Shown here: positions 1-6,757 of the stretch, piece by piece
How positions within the stretch are numbered: position 1 is the first letter of the stretch
Layout: each line of letters opens with the position of its first letter
Assembly (NCBI GenBank): GCA_017853455.1
Contig: JAFMJM010000104.1
Coordinates: forward strand, 1-8,051
Reading direction: 5' to 3'
Source of the DNA: Acidimicrobiia bacterium
Lineage (GTDB): Bacteria > Actinomycetota > Acidimicrobiia > IMCC26256 > PALSA-555
Length of the DNA: 8,051 bases
Program-made: the position numbers and the translations under genes
Notes under the pieces: generated by a model
The model's input: the letters and a program-made list of their open reading frames with translations, nothing else
The model's database searches: none
Told to the model about the DNA's origin: nothing

Positions 1-10
1 AGGAGCCGCC

Positions 11-1711
11 GTGTCCGATCGCACCCACCGTTGGAGCCCGCCACCCGGCACCGAGGCGCTGTTCGGCCCGGGTGGGCCGTTCGCCCTCGCGGAGGAGGAC
101 GTCCTCGGCGTTCCGGTGACGGTCTTCGCGAACCGGCTGCCGAGCCTGCGGGCGCAGCTCGTCGACGCCGCCGAGCGCCGACCCGACGCGCCGTACCTGG
201 TCTTCACCGATCGCAACCTCACACTCACGTTCGCCGACGTGGTCGCCTCGGCCGCCCGGATCGCAGCCGTCCTGGCGGACCTCGGGGTGCGTCCGGGCGA
301 CGTCGTGGGCTTCGCCGCCGCCAACGTGCCCGCGCACGCACTCGGGTGGTGGGCGACGGTGGCCAGCGGTGCCGTGGTCTCGAGCCTCAACGGCTGGTGG
401 ACGCCGAGTGAGCTCGCCTACGGCATCGAGCTCAGTGGCCCGAAGGTGATCGTGGCCGACGCCGCGCGCCTCGCCCGTCTGCGAGACGTCGGTGTGCCCG
501 ACGACGTCGTGCTCCTCGCCGACACCGACCTCGACCATCTCGTCGGACCGGCCCGCGACGACGACCCGCCGCTGCCCGACGCGCCGATCGCCGAGGACGA
601 CCCCGCCGTGCTGCTGTTCACGAGCGGCACGACGGGGCGGCCGAAGGGCGCCACCATCTCGCACCGGCAGTTCGTCCACAGCGCCCAGGTGGTGTCGGCC
701 CAGGGTGCGATGACGGCGCTCTTCCTGCCGCCGCCCGCCGACGCGCCCCCGCCGCCCCAGCCCTCCACCCTCTGCGTGACGCCGCTGTTCCACGTGTCGG
801 GCTGCCTGCCGATGGCGTCGTCGGCGGCGAGCGGGCAGAAGGTCGTCGTCCCGCCCGCCGGTCGCTGGGACGAGGTGACCCACCTGCGCCTCACCGAGGA
901 GCACCACGTGCGCGCGTGGAGCGGCGTGCCGACCCAGTACTGGCGACTGCTCGAGCACCCCCGCTTCGACGATTTCGACACCACGTCGGTGGTCACCATC
1001 GGTGGGGGCGGCGCCGTGTTCCCGCCCGAGTTGTTCGCGCTGCAGGCCCGCAAGATGCCGTGGGCGCGTTTCGGTGTGGGGTACGGCATGAGCGAGACCC
1101 TCGGGTCGGGGTCACGCCTGGGGGGCATCACCATCGAGACCCACCCGGCGTCGGTCGGGATGGTCGAGCCCCTCTGCGAGATCGAGATCCGCGACCCCGA
1201 CGGCGCCGCGCTCCCCGACGGCGAGGTGGGGGAGATCTGCATCCGGGGCGCGTGCGTGTTCCGGGGCTACTGGAACGACCCCGAGGCCTCGGCGGCGGTC
1301 CTCGACGACCGGCGGTGGTACCGGACCGGCGACTTCGGCCGCTTCGCCGACGGCGTGCTCCAGCTCGAGAGCCGCATGCGCGACCTGATCCTGCGCGGCG
1401 GTGAGAACGTCTACCCGATCGAGATCGAGAACCGGCTCGTGGAGCACCCGGACGTCCTCCAGGCGTGCGTGGTCGGCGTCCCCCACCACCAGCTCGGTCA
1501 GGAGGTCGCGGCGGTGGTGGTCGTCCGTGACGGCGTCGCCCTGACCGCCGCCGACGTCCAGGCCTGGGTGGGTGAGACGCTCGCCGCCTACAAGGTGCCC
1601 ACGCACGTGCTGTTCCGCGACGACCTGCCCTACAACGCCACCGGCAAGGTCATCAAGCGTGACGTCGAGGACGACGCGGCGGCCGCCCTGGGGCGGGCGT
1701 CCGGGCGCTGA
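11..1711 (+). CDS. Class I adenylate-forming acyl-CoA synthetase (FadD-like AMP-binding enzyme)
   Basis: Predicted to activate a carboxylic acid to its acyl-CoA through an acyl-adenylate, in the cytoplasm. All core motifs of the ANL superfamily are visible in this 566-residue protein: the phosphate-binding loop FTSGTTGRPKGA (203-214), TPLFHVSG (257-264), YGMSE (358-362), YRTGD with Asp441, the hinge around Asp458 followed by RGGENVYPIEIE (462-473), and the C-terminal catalytic lysine Lys546 in NATGKVIKR. Length is normal for FadD enzymes. The GTG start at 11 is supported by AGGAG at positions 1-5. A motif SLNGWWTPSELAY (125-137) is typical of a group of actinobacterial synthetases; I do not recognise the protein as FadD19 or FadD3. 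A proline-rich insertion lies at about 240-251. The next genes form a DUF35/thiolase cassette, so a sterol-like or branched side-chain acid is a plausible substrate, but that is inferred from context. The class is near certain; the substrate is unknown. Confidence 0.95.
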   Translation: MSDRTHRWSPPPGTEALFGPGGPFALAEEDVLGVPVTVFANRLPSLRAQLVDAAERRPDAPYLVFTDRNLTLTFADVVASAARIAAVLADLGVRPGDVVGFAAANVPAHALGWWATVASGAVVSSLNGWWTPSELAYGIELSGPKVIVADAARLARLRDVGVPDDVVLLADTDLDHLVGPARDDDPPLPDAPIAEDDPAVLLFTSGTTGRPKGATISHRQFVHSAQVVSAQGAMTALFLPPPADAPPPPQPSTLCVTPLFHVSGCLPMASSAASGQKVVVPPAGRWDEVTHLRLTEEHHVRAWSGVPTQYWRLLEHPRFDDFDTTSVVTIGGGGAVFPPELFALQARKMPWARFGVGYGMSETLGSGSRLGGITIETHPASVGMVEPLCEIEIRDPDGAALPDGEVGEICIRGACVFRGYWNDPEASAAVLDDRRWYRTGDFGRFADGVLQLESRMRDLILRGGENVYPIEIENRLVEHPDVLQACVVGVPHHQLGQEVAAVVVVRDGVALTAADVQAWVGETLAAYKVPTHVLFRDDLPYNATGKVIKRDVEDDAAAALGRASGR

Positions 1712-1733
1712 CCCGGACCGCTCGCCGCCCGCC
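1692..1733 (+). terminator. Two-tier GC stem-loop at the synthetase stop codon (possible terminator)
   Basis: GTCCGGG (1699-1705) pairs perfectly with CCCGGAC (1712-1718), leaving a 6-base loop that holds the TGA stop. An outer arm GGCGGGC (1692-1698) can pair with GCCCGCC (1727-1733), with an 8-base bulge on the 3' side. No T-run follows, so this would be a U-poor actinobacterial-type terminator or simply an mRNA 3' structure. GC stems of this size also arise by chance in 70% GC DNA. Confidence 0.35.
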
Positions 1734-1803
1734 GACGACGGTTCGCCGACCCCTCCGCCATGGGGCATGATGTTCCTTCGGGCCACCCCGGAAGGAGCCA
1801 TCG

Positions 1804-2772
1804 GTGACGACGACACGTTCGGTGGAAGCGACGATCCGCTTCCCCTACAAGCGCTCGCTCGGCCCGGTCATGGGTGCGTTCATGACCGCCCTGACCGAGC
1901 AGCGCTTCCTCGGGATCCGCAGCGGTGAGCGGGTGCTGTGCCCGCCGCGCGAGTGGGACCCCGACACCGCCGCCGACCTCTCGGCCGACGACCTGGTCGA
2001 GGTCGGGCCCGCCGGCACGGTCGAGTCCTGGACGTGGGTGAGCAGCCCGTCGGCGGCCCACCCGCTCGACCACCCGTTCGCCTTCGCGCTGATCCGCCTC
2101 GACGGCGCCGACACCGCGCTGCTGCACGCCGTCGACGTCGCGTCCCCCGATGCGCTCAGCACCGGGATGCGGGTGGCCCCGCGCTGGAAGGCGGAGCGCG
2201 TCGGCCACATCACCGACGTCGAGGCCTTCGTGCCCGGCGAGGTCCCGCAGGGTGGTGGCGGTGCCGGCGCCGAGGAGCCCGTCACGATGATGGACTACGA
2301 CGCCGCCATCACCTACACCACCCCGGTCACCCGCAACGAGATGCGCGCCGAGGCCGCCAACGCCGAGGGTCGCTTCCTCGGACTCGAGTGCCCGGCGTGC
2401 GCACGGGTGTACCTCGGCGGTCGGGGCTTCTGCCCGATCGACGCCCTCGAGCTCGGCCCCGAGCACGAGGTCGAGCTGTCCCAGCGGGGCACGATCACCA
2501 ACTACACCATCATCGAGCCGGTGCAGTACCCGGGCCAGACCGAGACCGAGCCGTTCGCCCGGGTGCACGTGCTGCTCGACGGCTCCGACGTCATCCTCGG
2601 CTACCAGCCGGTGGTGGAGTTCCCCGTCGGCGACGTGCGCATCGGCGCGCGGGTCGCCGCGGTGTGGAACGACACCAAGGTCGCCTCGGGTGGCGGCATC
2701 GAGCTCGACGGCTGGATCCCCACCGGTGAGCCCGACGACACCGACCCGAACCTCGTGAACAGGATCTGCTGA
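1804..2772 (+). CDS. Tandem DUF35 (Zn-ribbon/OB-fold) protein, partner of thiolase-like enzymes (Rv3521-like)
   Basis: DUF35 proteins carry a rubredoxin-like zinc ribbon followed by an OB fold. They act as obligate partners of SCP-2-type thiolases and aldolases, probably docking substrate or stabilising the dimer. This 322-residue protein has two such units. Unit 1 (about 30-140) begins QRFLGI and keeps only one ribbon cysteine, Cys46. Unit 2 (about 186-310) begins GRFLGL and has CPAC (Cys196, Cys199) and then CPID (Cys210, with Asp213 where a fourth Cys is usual), followed by an OB-fold region. A Gly-rich linker (149-155) separates them. The GTG start at 1804 has GAAGGAG at 1791-1797. A weak -10-like CATGAT lies at 1766-1771. 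The stop overlaps the next start by one base (TGATG), so the genes are translationally coupled. From memory, size and order match M. tuberculosis Rv3521 upstream of ltp4 and ltp3. Whether either ribbon binds zinc is uncertain. Confidence 0.85.
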   Translation: MTTTRSVEATIRFPYKRSLGPVMGAFMTALTEQRFLGIRSGERVLCPPREWDPDTAADLSADDLVEVGPAGTVESWTWVSSPSAAHPLDHPFAFALIRLDGADTALLHAVDVASPDALSTGMRVAPRWKAERVGHITDVEAFVPGEVPQGGGGAGAEEPVTMMDYDAAITYTTPVTRNEMRAEAANAEGRFLGLECPACARVYLGGRGFCPIDALELGPEHEVELSQRGTITNYTIIEPVQYPGQTETEPFARVHVLLDGSDVILGYQPVVEFPVGDVRIGARVAAVWNDTKVASGGGIELDGWIPTGEPDDTDPNLVNRIC

Positions 2773-3839
2773 TGGCCACCCACCCGCCCGACGACATCGC
2801 GATCATCGGCTGGCACGTCTCGCCGATGATCCGCCGTACCGAGCTCACCGAGGCGCAGATGCTCCTCGAGGTGGTCAACGGCGCGACCGCCCACGCCGGC
2901 ATCACCAACGCCGACGTCGACTTCACCTGCGCCGGGTCGTGCGACTACGTCGCCGGTCAGGCGTTCTCGTTCGTGCAGAACATCGACGCCTTCGGTGCGT
3001 GGCCGCCCAAGCGCGACTCGCACGTCGAGATGGACGGCGCCTGGGCGCTCTACGAGGCCTGGGTCCGTCTGCTCGTCGGCGACCTCGACGTCGCCCTGGT
3101 GACCGGCTCGGGGCGGTCGTCGACCGCCGACCCCGACATCGTCTACCCGATGGAGATGGACCCCTACTACCTGGCTCCGCTCGGTGTCGACGCCATGTCG
3201 TTCGCCGCCCTCCAGGCCCGGGTCCTGCTCGACGGTGGCGTGGTGACGGAGCGCCAGATGGCCGAGATCGCCGCCCGCTGCCGCCGTGACGCCCGTGCCA
3301 ACCCGCACGCCCAGGTGGCGGGCGACTTCGACGTCGACGCGCTGCTCGCCGAGGACTACGTACGTGAGCCGCTCCGGCGCCACGACCTGCCGCCGATCAC
3401 CGACGGCGCCTGCGCCGTGGTCATCGCCCGGGCTGACAAGGCACGGGAGCTGTGCGAGAACCCGGTCTGGATCCGCGGGCTGTCGCACTGCGCCGAGATC
3501 CACTACGCCGGTCTGCGTGACCTGCGCCAGGCCGAGTCGATCACCCGGGCCGCCAAGGCGGCCGGGGTCGGCGACGCTCCGGTCGAGGTCGCCGAGCTCC
3601 AGACGGCCTTCACACACGAGGAGCCGCTCGTCGCCGCCGCGCTCGGCCTCGGGGCCGACGTGGTGGTCAACCCGTCGGGTGGGCCGCTCGCGGCCAACCC
3701 GATCATGGCGACCGGCCTCGTGCGCATCGCCGAGGCGGCCCGTCAGATCCGCGACGAAGGTCGTCACCGCACGCTGGCGCACTCGACGTCGGGTCCGTGC
3801 CTGCAGCAGAACCTGGTCTGCGTCCTGGAGGGTGAGTGA
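2772..3839 (+). CDS. Thiolase-fold protein lacking catalytic Cys (Ltp4-like, putative aldolase subunit)
   Basis: A 355-residue thiolase-superfamily protein of the SCP-2/lipid-transfer-protein type. Visible landmarks: a beta-strand start AIIGWHVSP (10-18), the nucleophile-elbow region VEMDGAWAL (85-93) followed by DVALVTGSG (106-114), DGACAVVIA (211-219), the ELQTAF segment (275-280), and the C-terminal loop GGPLAANPIMATG (303-315). In true thiolases the elbow carries the nucleophilic Cys and the late loop reads GHP. Here the elbow has no Cys and the late loop reads ANP (Asn309), so ordinary thiolytic chemistry is unlikely. The last motif has Cys343 in TSGPCLQQ, shifted from the usual place. 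The family includes the steroid side-chain aldolases Ltp2, Ltp3 and Ltp4, which cleave beta-hydroxyacyl-CoA by retro-aldol reaction. It is tightly coupled to the genes on both sides. The fold is secure; the reaction and the Ltp4 equivalence are inferred from size and order. Confidence 0.85.
   Translation: MATHPPDDIAIIGWHVSPMIRRTELTEAQMLLEVVNGATAHAGITNADVDFTCAGSCDYVAGQAFSFVQNIDAFGAWPPKRDSHVEMDGAWALYEAWVRLLVGDLDVALVTGSGRSSTADPDIVYPMEMDPYYLAPLGVDAMSFAALQARVLLDGGVVTERQMAEIAARCRRDARANPHAQVAGDFDVDALLAEDYVREPLRRHDLPPITDGACAVVIARADKARELCENPVWIRGLSHCAEIHYAGLRDLRQAESITRAAKAAGVGDAPVEVAELQTAFTHEEPLVAAALGLGADVVVNPSGGPLAANPIMATGLVRIAEAARQIRDEGRHRTLAHSTSGPCLQQNLVCVLEGE
3828..3832 (+). promoter_or_regulatory. 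Shine-Dalgarno GGAGG that selects the ATG at 3839
   Basis: GGAGG sits six bases before ATG 3839 but only three before the in-frame GTG at 3836. The spacing favours the ATG. That start also reproduces the one-base TGATG overlap seen at the preceding junction (2770-2774). Confidence 0.6.
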
Positions 3840-5008
3840 TGTCGCATCAGCCGTGCGCGATCGTCGGGATCGGCCAGACCCACCACAAGAGCCGCCGCTG
3901 GGACGTCTCCCTCGGCGGTCTGGTGCGCGAAGCGGCCCGGCGCGCCCTCGACGACGCCGAGATGGACTGGGACGACATCGACGCCGTCGTCATCGGCAAG
4001 GCCCCCGACCTCTTCGAGGGGGTGATGAAGCCCGAGCTGTACCTCACCGACGCGCTCGGCGCGACGGGCAAGCCGATGTTCCGGGTGCACACCGCCGGTT
4101 CGGTCGGCGGCACCACCGGCATCGTGGCGTCGCACCTGGTCGAGACCGGTCGGCACACCCGGGTGCTCGCGGTGGCCTACCAGAAGCAGTCGGAGGGCAA
4201 CGCCCAGTTCGCCCTCGGCTCCGGCAAGGGGGCGTCGCTGGGTGCGGGTGGTGCGTTCGCGCCGTTCATGCGCTCGTACATCCAGCGCAGCGGCGCGCCG
4301 CTCGACGTGGGCCCGATGGTGGCGGTCAAGGACCGGCTCAACGCGCTCAAGAACCCCTACGCCCACCTCAAGCTCGAGAACATCTCGCTCGAGACGGTCA
4401 AGGCGTCGCCGATGATGTGGGACCCGGTGCGCTACCTCGAGTCGTGCCCGTCGTCCGACGGCGCGTGTGCCGTCGTCTTCACCGACGAGGCCGGCGGCAA
4501 GGCTGCGGCCGCCGCGGGCCGCCAGCCGGCGTGGGTGCTCGCGAGCGCGGTGCGCTCCGAGCCGGCGTCGTTCCCGGGCCGCGATCCGGTGCGGCCCCAG
4601 GGCGCCATCGACTGCGCCGCCGAGATCTACGCCACCGTCGGGGTCAGCAACCCGCGCGAGCAGATCGACTGCGCCGAGCTCTACGTGCCGTTCTCGTGGT
4701 ACGAGCCCATGTGGCTCGAGGCCCACGGGATCGCCGACGAGGGTGCGGGCTGGCGGATGGTCGAGAGCGGTGCCACCGCCCTCGACGGCGACTTCCCCGT
4801 CAACATGTCGGGCGGCGTGCTGTCGTCGAACCCCATCGGCGCGTCGGGCCTGCTTCGGTTCGCCGAGGCGGCGCTGCAGGTGCGCGGCATGGCCGGTGAG
4901 CACCAGGTCGACGGCGCGAAGGTGGCGATGGCCCAGGCCTACGGTGCCTCGGCGCAGTACTTCGCCATGTGGATCGTCGCCAACAGCCTCGACCCGTTCG
5001 GTTCCTGA
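3839..5008 (+). CDS. Thiolase-fold protein (Ltp3-like), putative acyl-CoA retro-aldolase
   Basis: A 389-residue SCP-2-type thiolase homologue. It begins with the strand CAIVGIGQT (6-14). The elbow region reads HTAGSVGGT (84-92), without the nucleophilic Cys. Then come RVLAVAYQKQSEG (108-120), SSDGACAVVF (205-214), CAELYVPFSWYEP (278-290) and GGVLSSNPIGASG (325-337), where thiolases have GHP and this has SNP (Asn331). The second catalytic Cys position appears to be taken by Tyr368 in AQAYGAS. Steroid aldolase Ltp2, a relative, has been reported to use tyrosines rather than cysteines, so Tyr368 and Tyr282/Tyr288 are candidate catalytic residues (inference from motif position). The gene overlaps its neighbour by one base. 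With the DUF35 protein and the shorter thiolase homologue it probably forms one hetero-oligomer. In Rhodococcus, Ltp3 and Ltp4 are assigned to C24-branched sterol side-chain cleavage. A GTG at 3836 is an alternative start. Confidence 0.85.
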   Translation: MSHQPCAIVGIGQTHHKSRRWDVSLGGLVREAARRALDDAEMDWDDIDAVVIGKAPDLFEGVMKPELYLTDALGATGKPMFRVHTAGSVGGTTGIVASHLVETGRHTRVLAVAYQKQSEGNAQFALGSGKGASLGAGGAFAPFMRSYIQRSGAPLDVGPMVAVKDRLNALKNPYAHLKLENISLETVKASPMMWDPVRYLESCPSSDGACAVVFTDEAGGKAAAAAGRQPAWVLASAVRSEPASFPGRDPVRPQGAIDCAAEIYATVGVSNPREQIDCAELYVPFSWYEPMWLEAHGIADEGAGWRMVESGATALDGDFPVNMSGGVLSSNPIGASGLLRFAEAALQVRGMAGEHQVDGAKVAMAQAYGASAQYFAMWIVANSLDPFGS

Positions 5009-5010
5009 GT

Positions 5011-5032
5011 CCGACCGGCGAGCGCCGGATGG
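5011..5032 (+). terminator. GC hairpin just after the thiolase cassette (weak terminator candidate)
   Basis: CCGGC (5015-5019) pairs with GCCGG (5024-5028) around the loop GAGC. The stem can be extended past an A-A mismatch by CCG (5011-5013) with TGG (5030-5032), including one G-T wobble. It lies two bases after the TGA at 5006-5008 and before a promoter-like sequence, the right place for a terminator. There is no T-run, so the call is weak. Confidence 0.3.
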
Positions 5033-5034
5033 TC

Positions 5035-5062
5035 TCGAACGCTGCTCTACCAACGGTATAGT
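5035..5062 (+). promoter_or_regulatory. Putative promoter of the MFS transporter gene
   Basis: TATAGT at 5057-5062 is a good -10 hexamer and stands out in GC-rich surroundings. A weak -35, TCGAAC (5035-5040), lies 16 bases upstream. Transcription would start near 5069, giving a leader of about 40 bases before the ATG at 5109. It sits in the largest gap between genes of the window and separates the transporter from the thiolase cassette. Confidence 0.5.
5045..5061. promoter_or_regulatory. Imperfect palindrome over the -10, operator-like
   Basis: CTCTACC-AAC-GGTATAG has 7-base arms with six of seven positions paired around a 3-base centre. It covers most of the TATAGT hexamer, so a bound protein would block RNA polymerase. 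The size and symmetry suit a TetR-family or similar dimeric repressor. No regulator gene is present in the window, so the binding protein is unknown. Confidence 0.4.
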
Positions 5063-5108
5063 CCGGGCCGACGGGTCACCGGACCACGTCCGGAGCGGGG
5101 GAACGGCG

Positions 5109-6698
5109 ATGGCAGACGCAACCGGCACGGCGGCGACCGCCGGCGCGGCATCCACGGCGAAGAAGGTGTCGGCATTGGCCGTTCCCTTCCTCGGCTTCCT
5201 CGGGGCGGTGCAGGGCTCGGCGCCCAACATCGCGAGCACGGCGCTGGTCGGCGCCAGCCGCTCCCTCGACATGACCGGCGGCACCCAGGCCCTGGCCGCC
5301 AGCATGCAGACCCTGGCCATCGCCGCCACGGTGATCACGACCGGCCTGATCGCCGACCGCATCGGTCGGCGGAAGCTGCTGATGATCGCCCTGATCATCG
5401 GCGCAGTCGGAAACCTGATCGTGCTGGCCTCTCCTGCAGTGCCGATCTACCTGCTCGGAATGGCGGTCACCGGCATCGGGCTCGGTGCCGTCTACGGCTC
5501 CGCCTTCGGGTTCTTGAAGTCGGTGGTCAAGCCCGAGAAGCTGGCGGCGGCGATGGGCCTGTTCACCGCCGCGATCATGCTCTCGACCCTGGTCTTCACG
5601 TTCGTGGGCGGGACCCTGGCCTCCGCCAACTGGCGGACCGCCTACCTGCTGATCCCCGTCATGTGCGCGATCGGGTTCTTCCTGACGCCGATCCTGCTGC
5701 CGAAGCTGCCGCCGATGAAGGGCGACAAGTTCGACGCCTTCGGCCAGATCCTGCTGGGCCTCGGGATCATCGGGATCCTCTACGCCATCAGCAACCTGGC
5801 CAACAGCCTGACCAGCGCGAAGACGCTGGGGCCGCTGGTCGTCGGCGTCGTCCTGATCATCGGGTTCGTCATCTGGGAATCGAAGTACGACGGCCACTTC
5901 TTCCCGCTCGAGCTCTTCAAGTCGCCGATCTTCCTCGCCGCCCTGTGCTTCGGATTCATCTACAACTTCGGCAACTCGGTGGCGTTCCTTCAGCTCACCA
6001 ACCTGTGGCAGTACATCAACGGCCTGACCACCGCCAAGGTGTCGATCTGGCAACTGCCGCTCCTCCTGGCGGGGATCTTCGCCGGTCTGACCATCGGCCG
6101 GCTCATGGGCAAGGGAATGAAGAACCGCACCGCCGGAGCGATCGGCGGTGGACTCACCGTCGTCGGGTTCGTGCTGCTGGCCCTCGCCCACGACTCCAAG
6201 ACGCTCACGGGATTCCTGCCCGGCCTGATCCTCGGCGGGGCGGGCGTCATCGTCGCCTCGGTGCCGTTCGGCAACCTCATCCTGCGGGAGTCGCCGCCGC
6301 GGTACCTCGGTCCGGTGTCGAGCTCGCGGACCACGTTCGGGCAGTTCTTCTACACCCTCGGGTTCTCGATCTCGACCGTCCTGGTCGACCGGATGACCGA
6401 CGGCGGGGTCGTGGCCAAGCTCACGGCGGCGAAGGTGCCGGCCAACCAGCTCTCCACCGGCCTCGACGCCGTCAACACCTACGCCGCGTCCGGCACGGCG
6501 CCGTCGACCTCGCTCGGCAAGCAGGCCCTGGCCGACGCCGCCACCTCCTACGGCACGGCGTTCCGGACCACGTTCCTCATCGTGGCGGCGGCGATCCTGG
6601 CCGTCACGGTGTTGGCCACCGTCCTGCTGCGCAAGGGTGAGGGCACGCCCCAGCCGGCCCACCCCGAGGGCACCGCGCTCGAGCACGAGCCGGCCTGA
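5109..6698 (+). CDS. MFS transporter, 14-helix DHA2-like
   Basis: A 529-residue integral membrane protein with about 14 hydrophobic segments (roughly 20-43, 58-80, 90-107, 112-135, 143-168, 175-198, 211-230, 240-256, 271-291, 313-331, 342-360, 367-388, 408-426 and 484-507). The MFS signature GLIADRIGRRK (79-89) lies between helices 2 and 3. FVGGTLASANWRTAYLLIP (165-183) matches the helix 5-6 region of DHA2 proton antiporters. A loop of about 55 residues (427-481) precedes the last helix, as in other 14-helix members. DHA2 proteins usually export drugs or hydrophobic compounds, but some take up substrates, so direction is open. The open frame extends far upstream, but ATG 5109 is chosen because GGGGG lies about 7 bases before it, the membrane region starts just downstream, and the upstream part overlaps the thiolase gene. 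Context suggests transport of the cluster's substrate or of toxic intermediates. Confidence 0.9.
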   Translation: MADATGTAATAGAASTAKKVSALAVPFLGFLGAVQGSAPNIASTALVGASRSLDMTGGTQALAASMQTLAIAATVITTGLIADRIGRRKLLMIALIIGAVGNLIVLASPAVPIYLLGMAVTGIGLGAVYGSAFGFLKSVVKPEKLAAAMGLFTAAIMLSTLVFTFVGGTLASANWRTAYLLIPVMCAIGFFLTPILLPKLPPMKGDKFDAFGQILLGLGIIGILYAISNLANSLTSAKTLGPLVVGVVLIIGFVIWESKYDGHFFPLELFKSPIFLAALCFGFIYNFGNSVAFLQLTNLWQYINGLTTAKVSIWQLPLLLAGIFAGLTIGRLMGKGMKNRTAGAIGGGLTVVGFVLLALAHDSKTLTGFLPGLILGGAGVIVASVPFGNLILRESPPRYLGPVSSSRTTFGQFFYTLGFSISTVLVDRMTDGGVVAKLTAAKVPANQLSTGLDAVNTYAASGTAPSTSLGKQALADAATSYGTAFRTTFLIVAAAILAVTVLATVLLRKGEGTPQPAHPEGTALEHEPA

Positions 6699-6707
6699 CC
6701 CGGCCGG
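6690..6707 (+). terminator. GC hairpin with the MFS stop codon in its loop
   Basis: CCGGCC (6690-6695) pairs perfectly with GGCCGG (6702-6707). The 6-base loop TGACCC contains the stop codon. There is no T-run. It resembles the arrangement at the end of the acyl-CoA synthetase gene. It may be a weak terminator or chance pairing in GC-rich DNA. Confidence 0.3.
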
Positions 6708-6721
6708 GAACGGACCCGGAG

Positions 6722-6751
6722 CCGACACCACCGCCCGGTCCGGGCGATACT
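6722..6751 (+). promoter_or_regulatory. Putative leaderless promoter of the 2OG-oxygenase-like gene
   Basis: A -35-like CCGACA (6722-6727, four of six consensus bases) is followed after 18 bases by a -10-like GATACT (6746-6751, four of six). Only GGGCGG separates the -10 from the ATG at 6758, so transcription should begin at or next to the A of the start codon. No convincing separate Shine-Dalgarno exists; GGGCGG abuts the ATG too closely. Leaderless mRNAs are common in actinobacteria. Confidence 0.5.
6733..6745. repeat. Interrupted palindrome in the promoter spacer
   Basis: GCCCGG-T-CCGGGC has perfect 6-base arms around one base. It fills the 3' part of the spacer between the proposed -35 and -10 and ends directly against the -10. 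The position suggests an operator, but GC-only palindromes are frequent in such DNA. Confidence 0.4.
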
Positions 6752-6757
6752 GGGCGG

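Noticed and set aside
1766..1771. CATGAT as a -10 element for the DUF35 gene
   Set aside because: Only four of six consensus bases match and no -35 is recognisable at 16-19 bases, so it is not listed as a promoter. The 92-base gap and hairpin leave a promoter here possible.
2772..3839. Annotation as an active acetyl-CoA acetyltransferase (thiolase)
   Set aside because: The nucleophilic Cys and the GHP His are both missing, so degradative or biosynthetic thiolase activity is unlikely despite the fold.
3286..4899. A 537-codon + strand frame overlapping the two thiolase-like genes
   Set aside because: Its translation is Arg/Pro/Ser-rich without domains and lies out of frame with two well-supported genes.
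4467..5108. A 214-residue N-terminal extension of the MFS frame
   Set aside because: The frame is open by chance through the Ltp3-like gene. The extension is Arg/Ser/Pro-rich shadow, while ATG 5109 has a Shine-Dalgarno and is followed directly by a normal MFS N-terminus.
3764..5398. A 544-codon open frame on the - strand
   Set aside because: It overlaps the Ltp3-like gene and the MFS start. Its translation is low-complexity (rich in Arg, Gly, Asp, Val, His) with no recognisable domain, a usual antisense shadow in 70% GC coding DNA.
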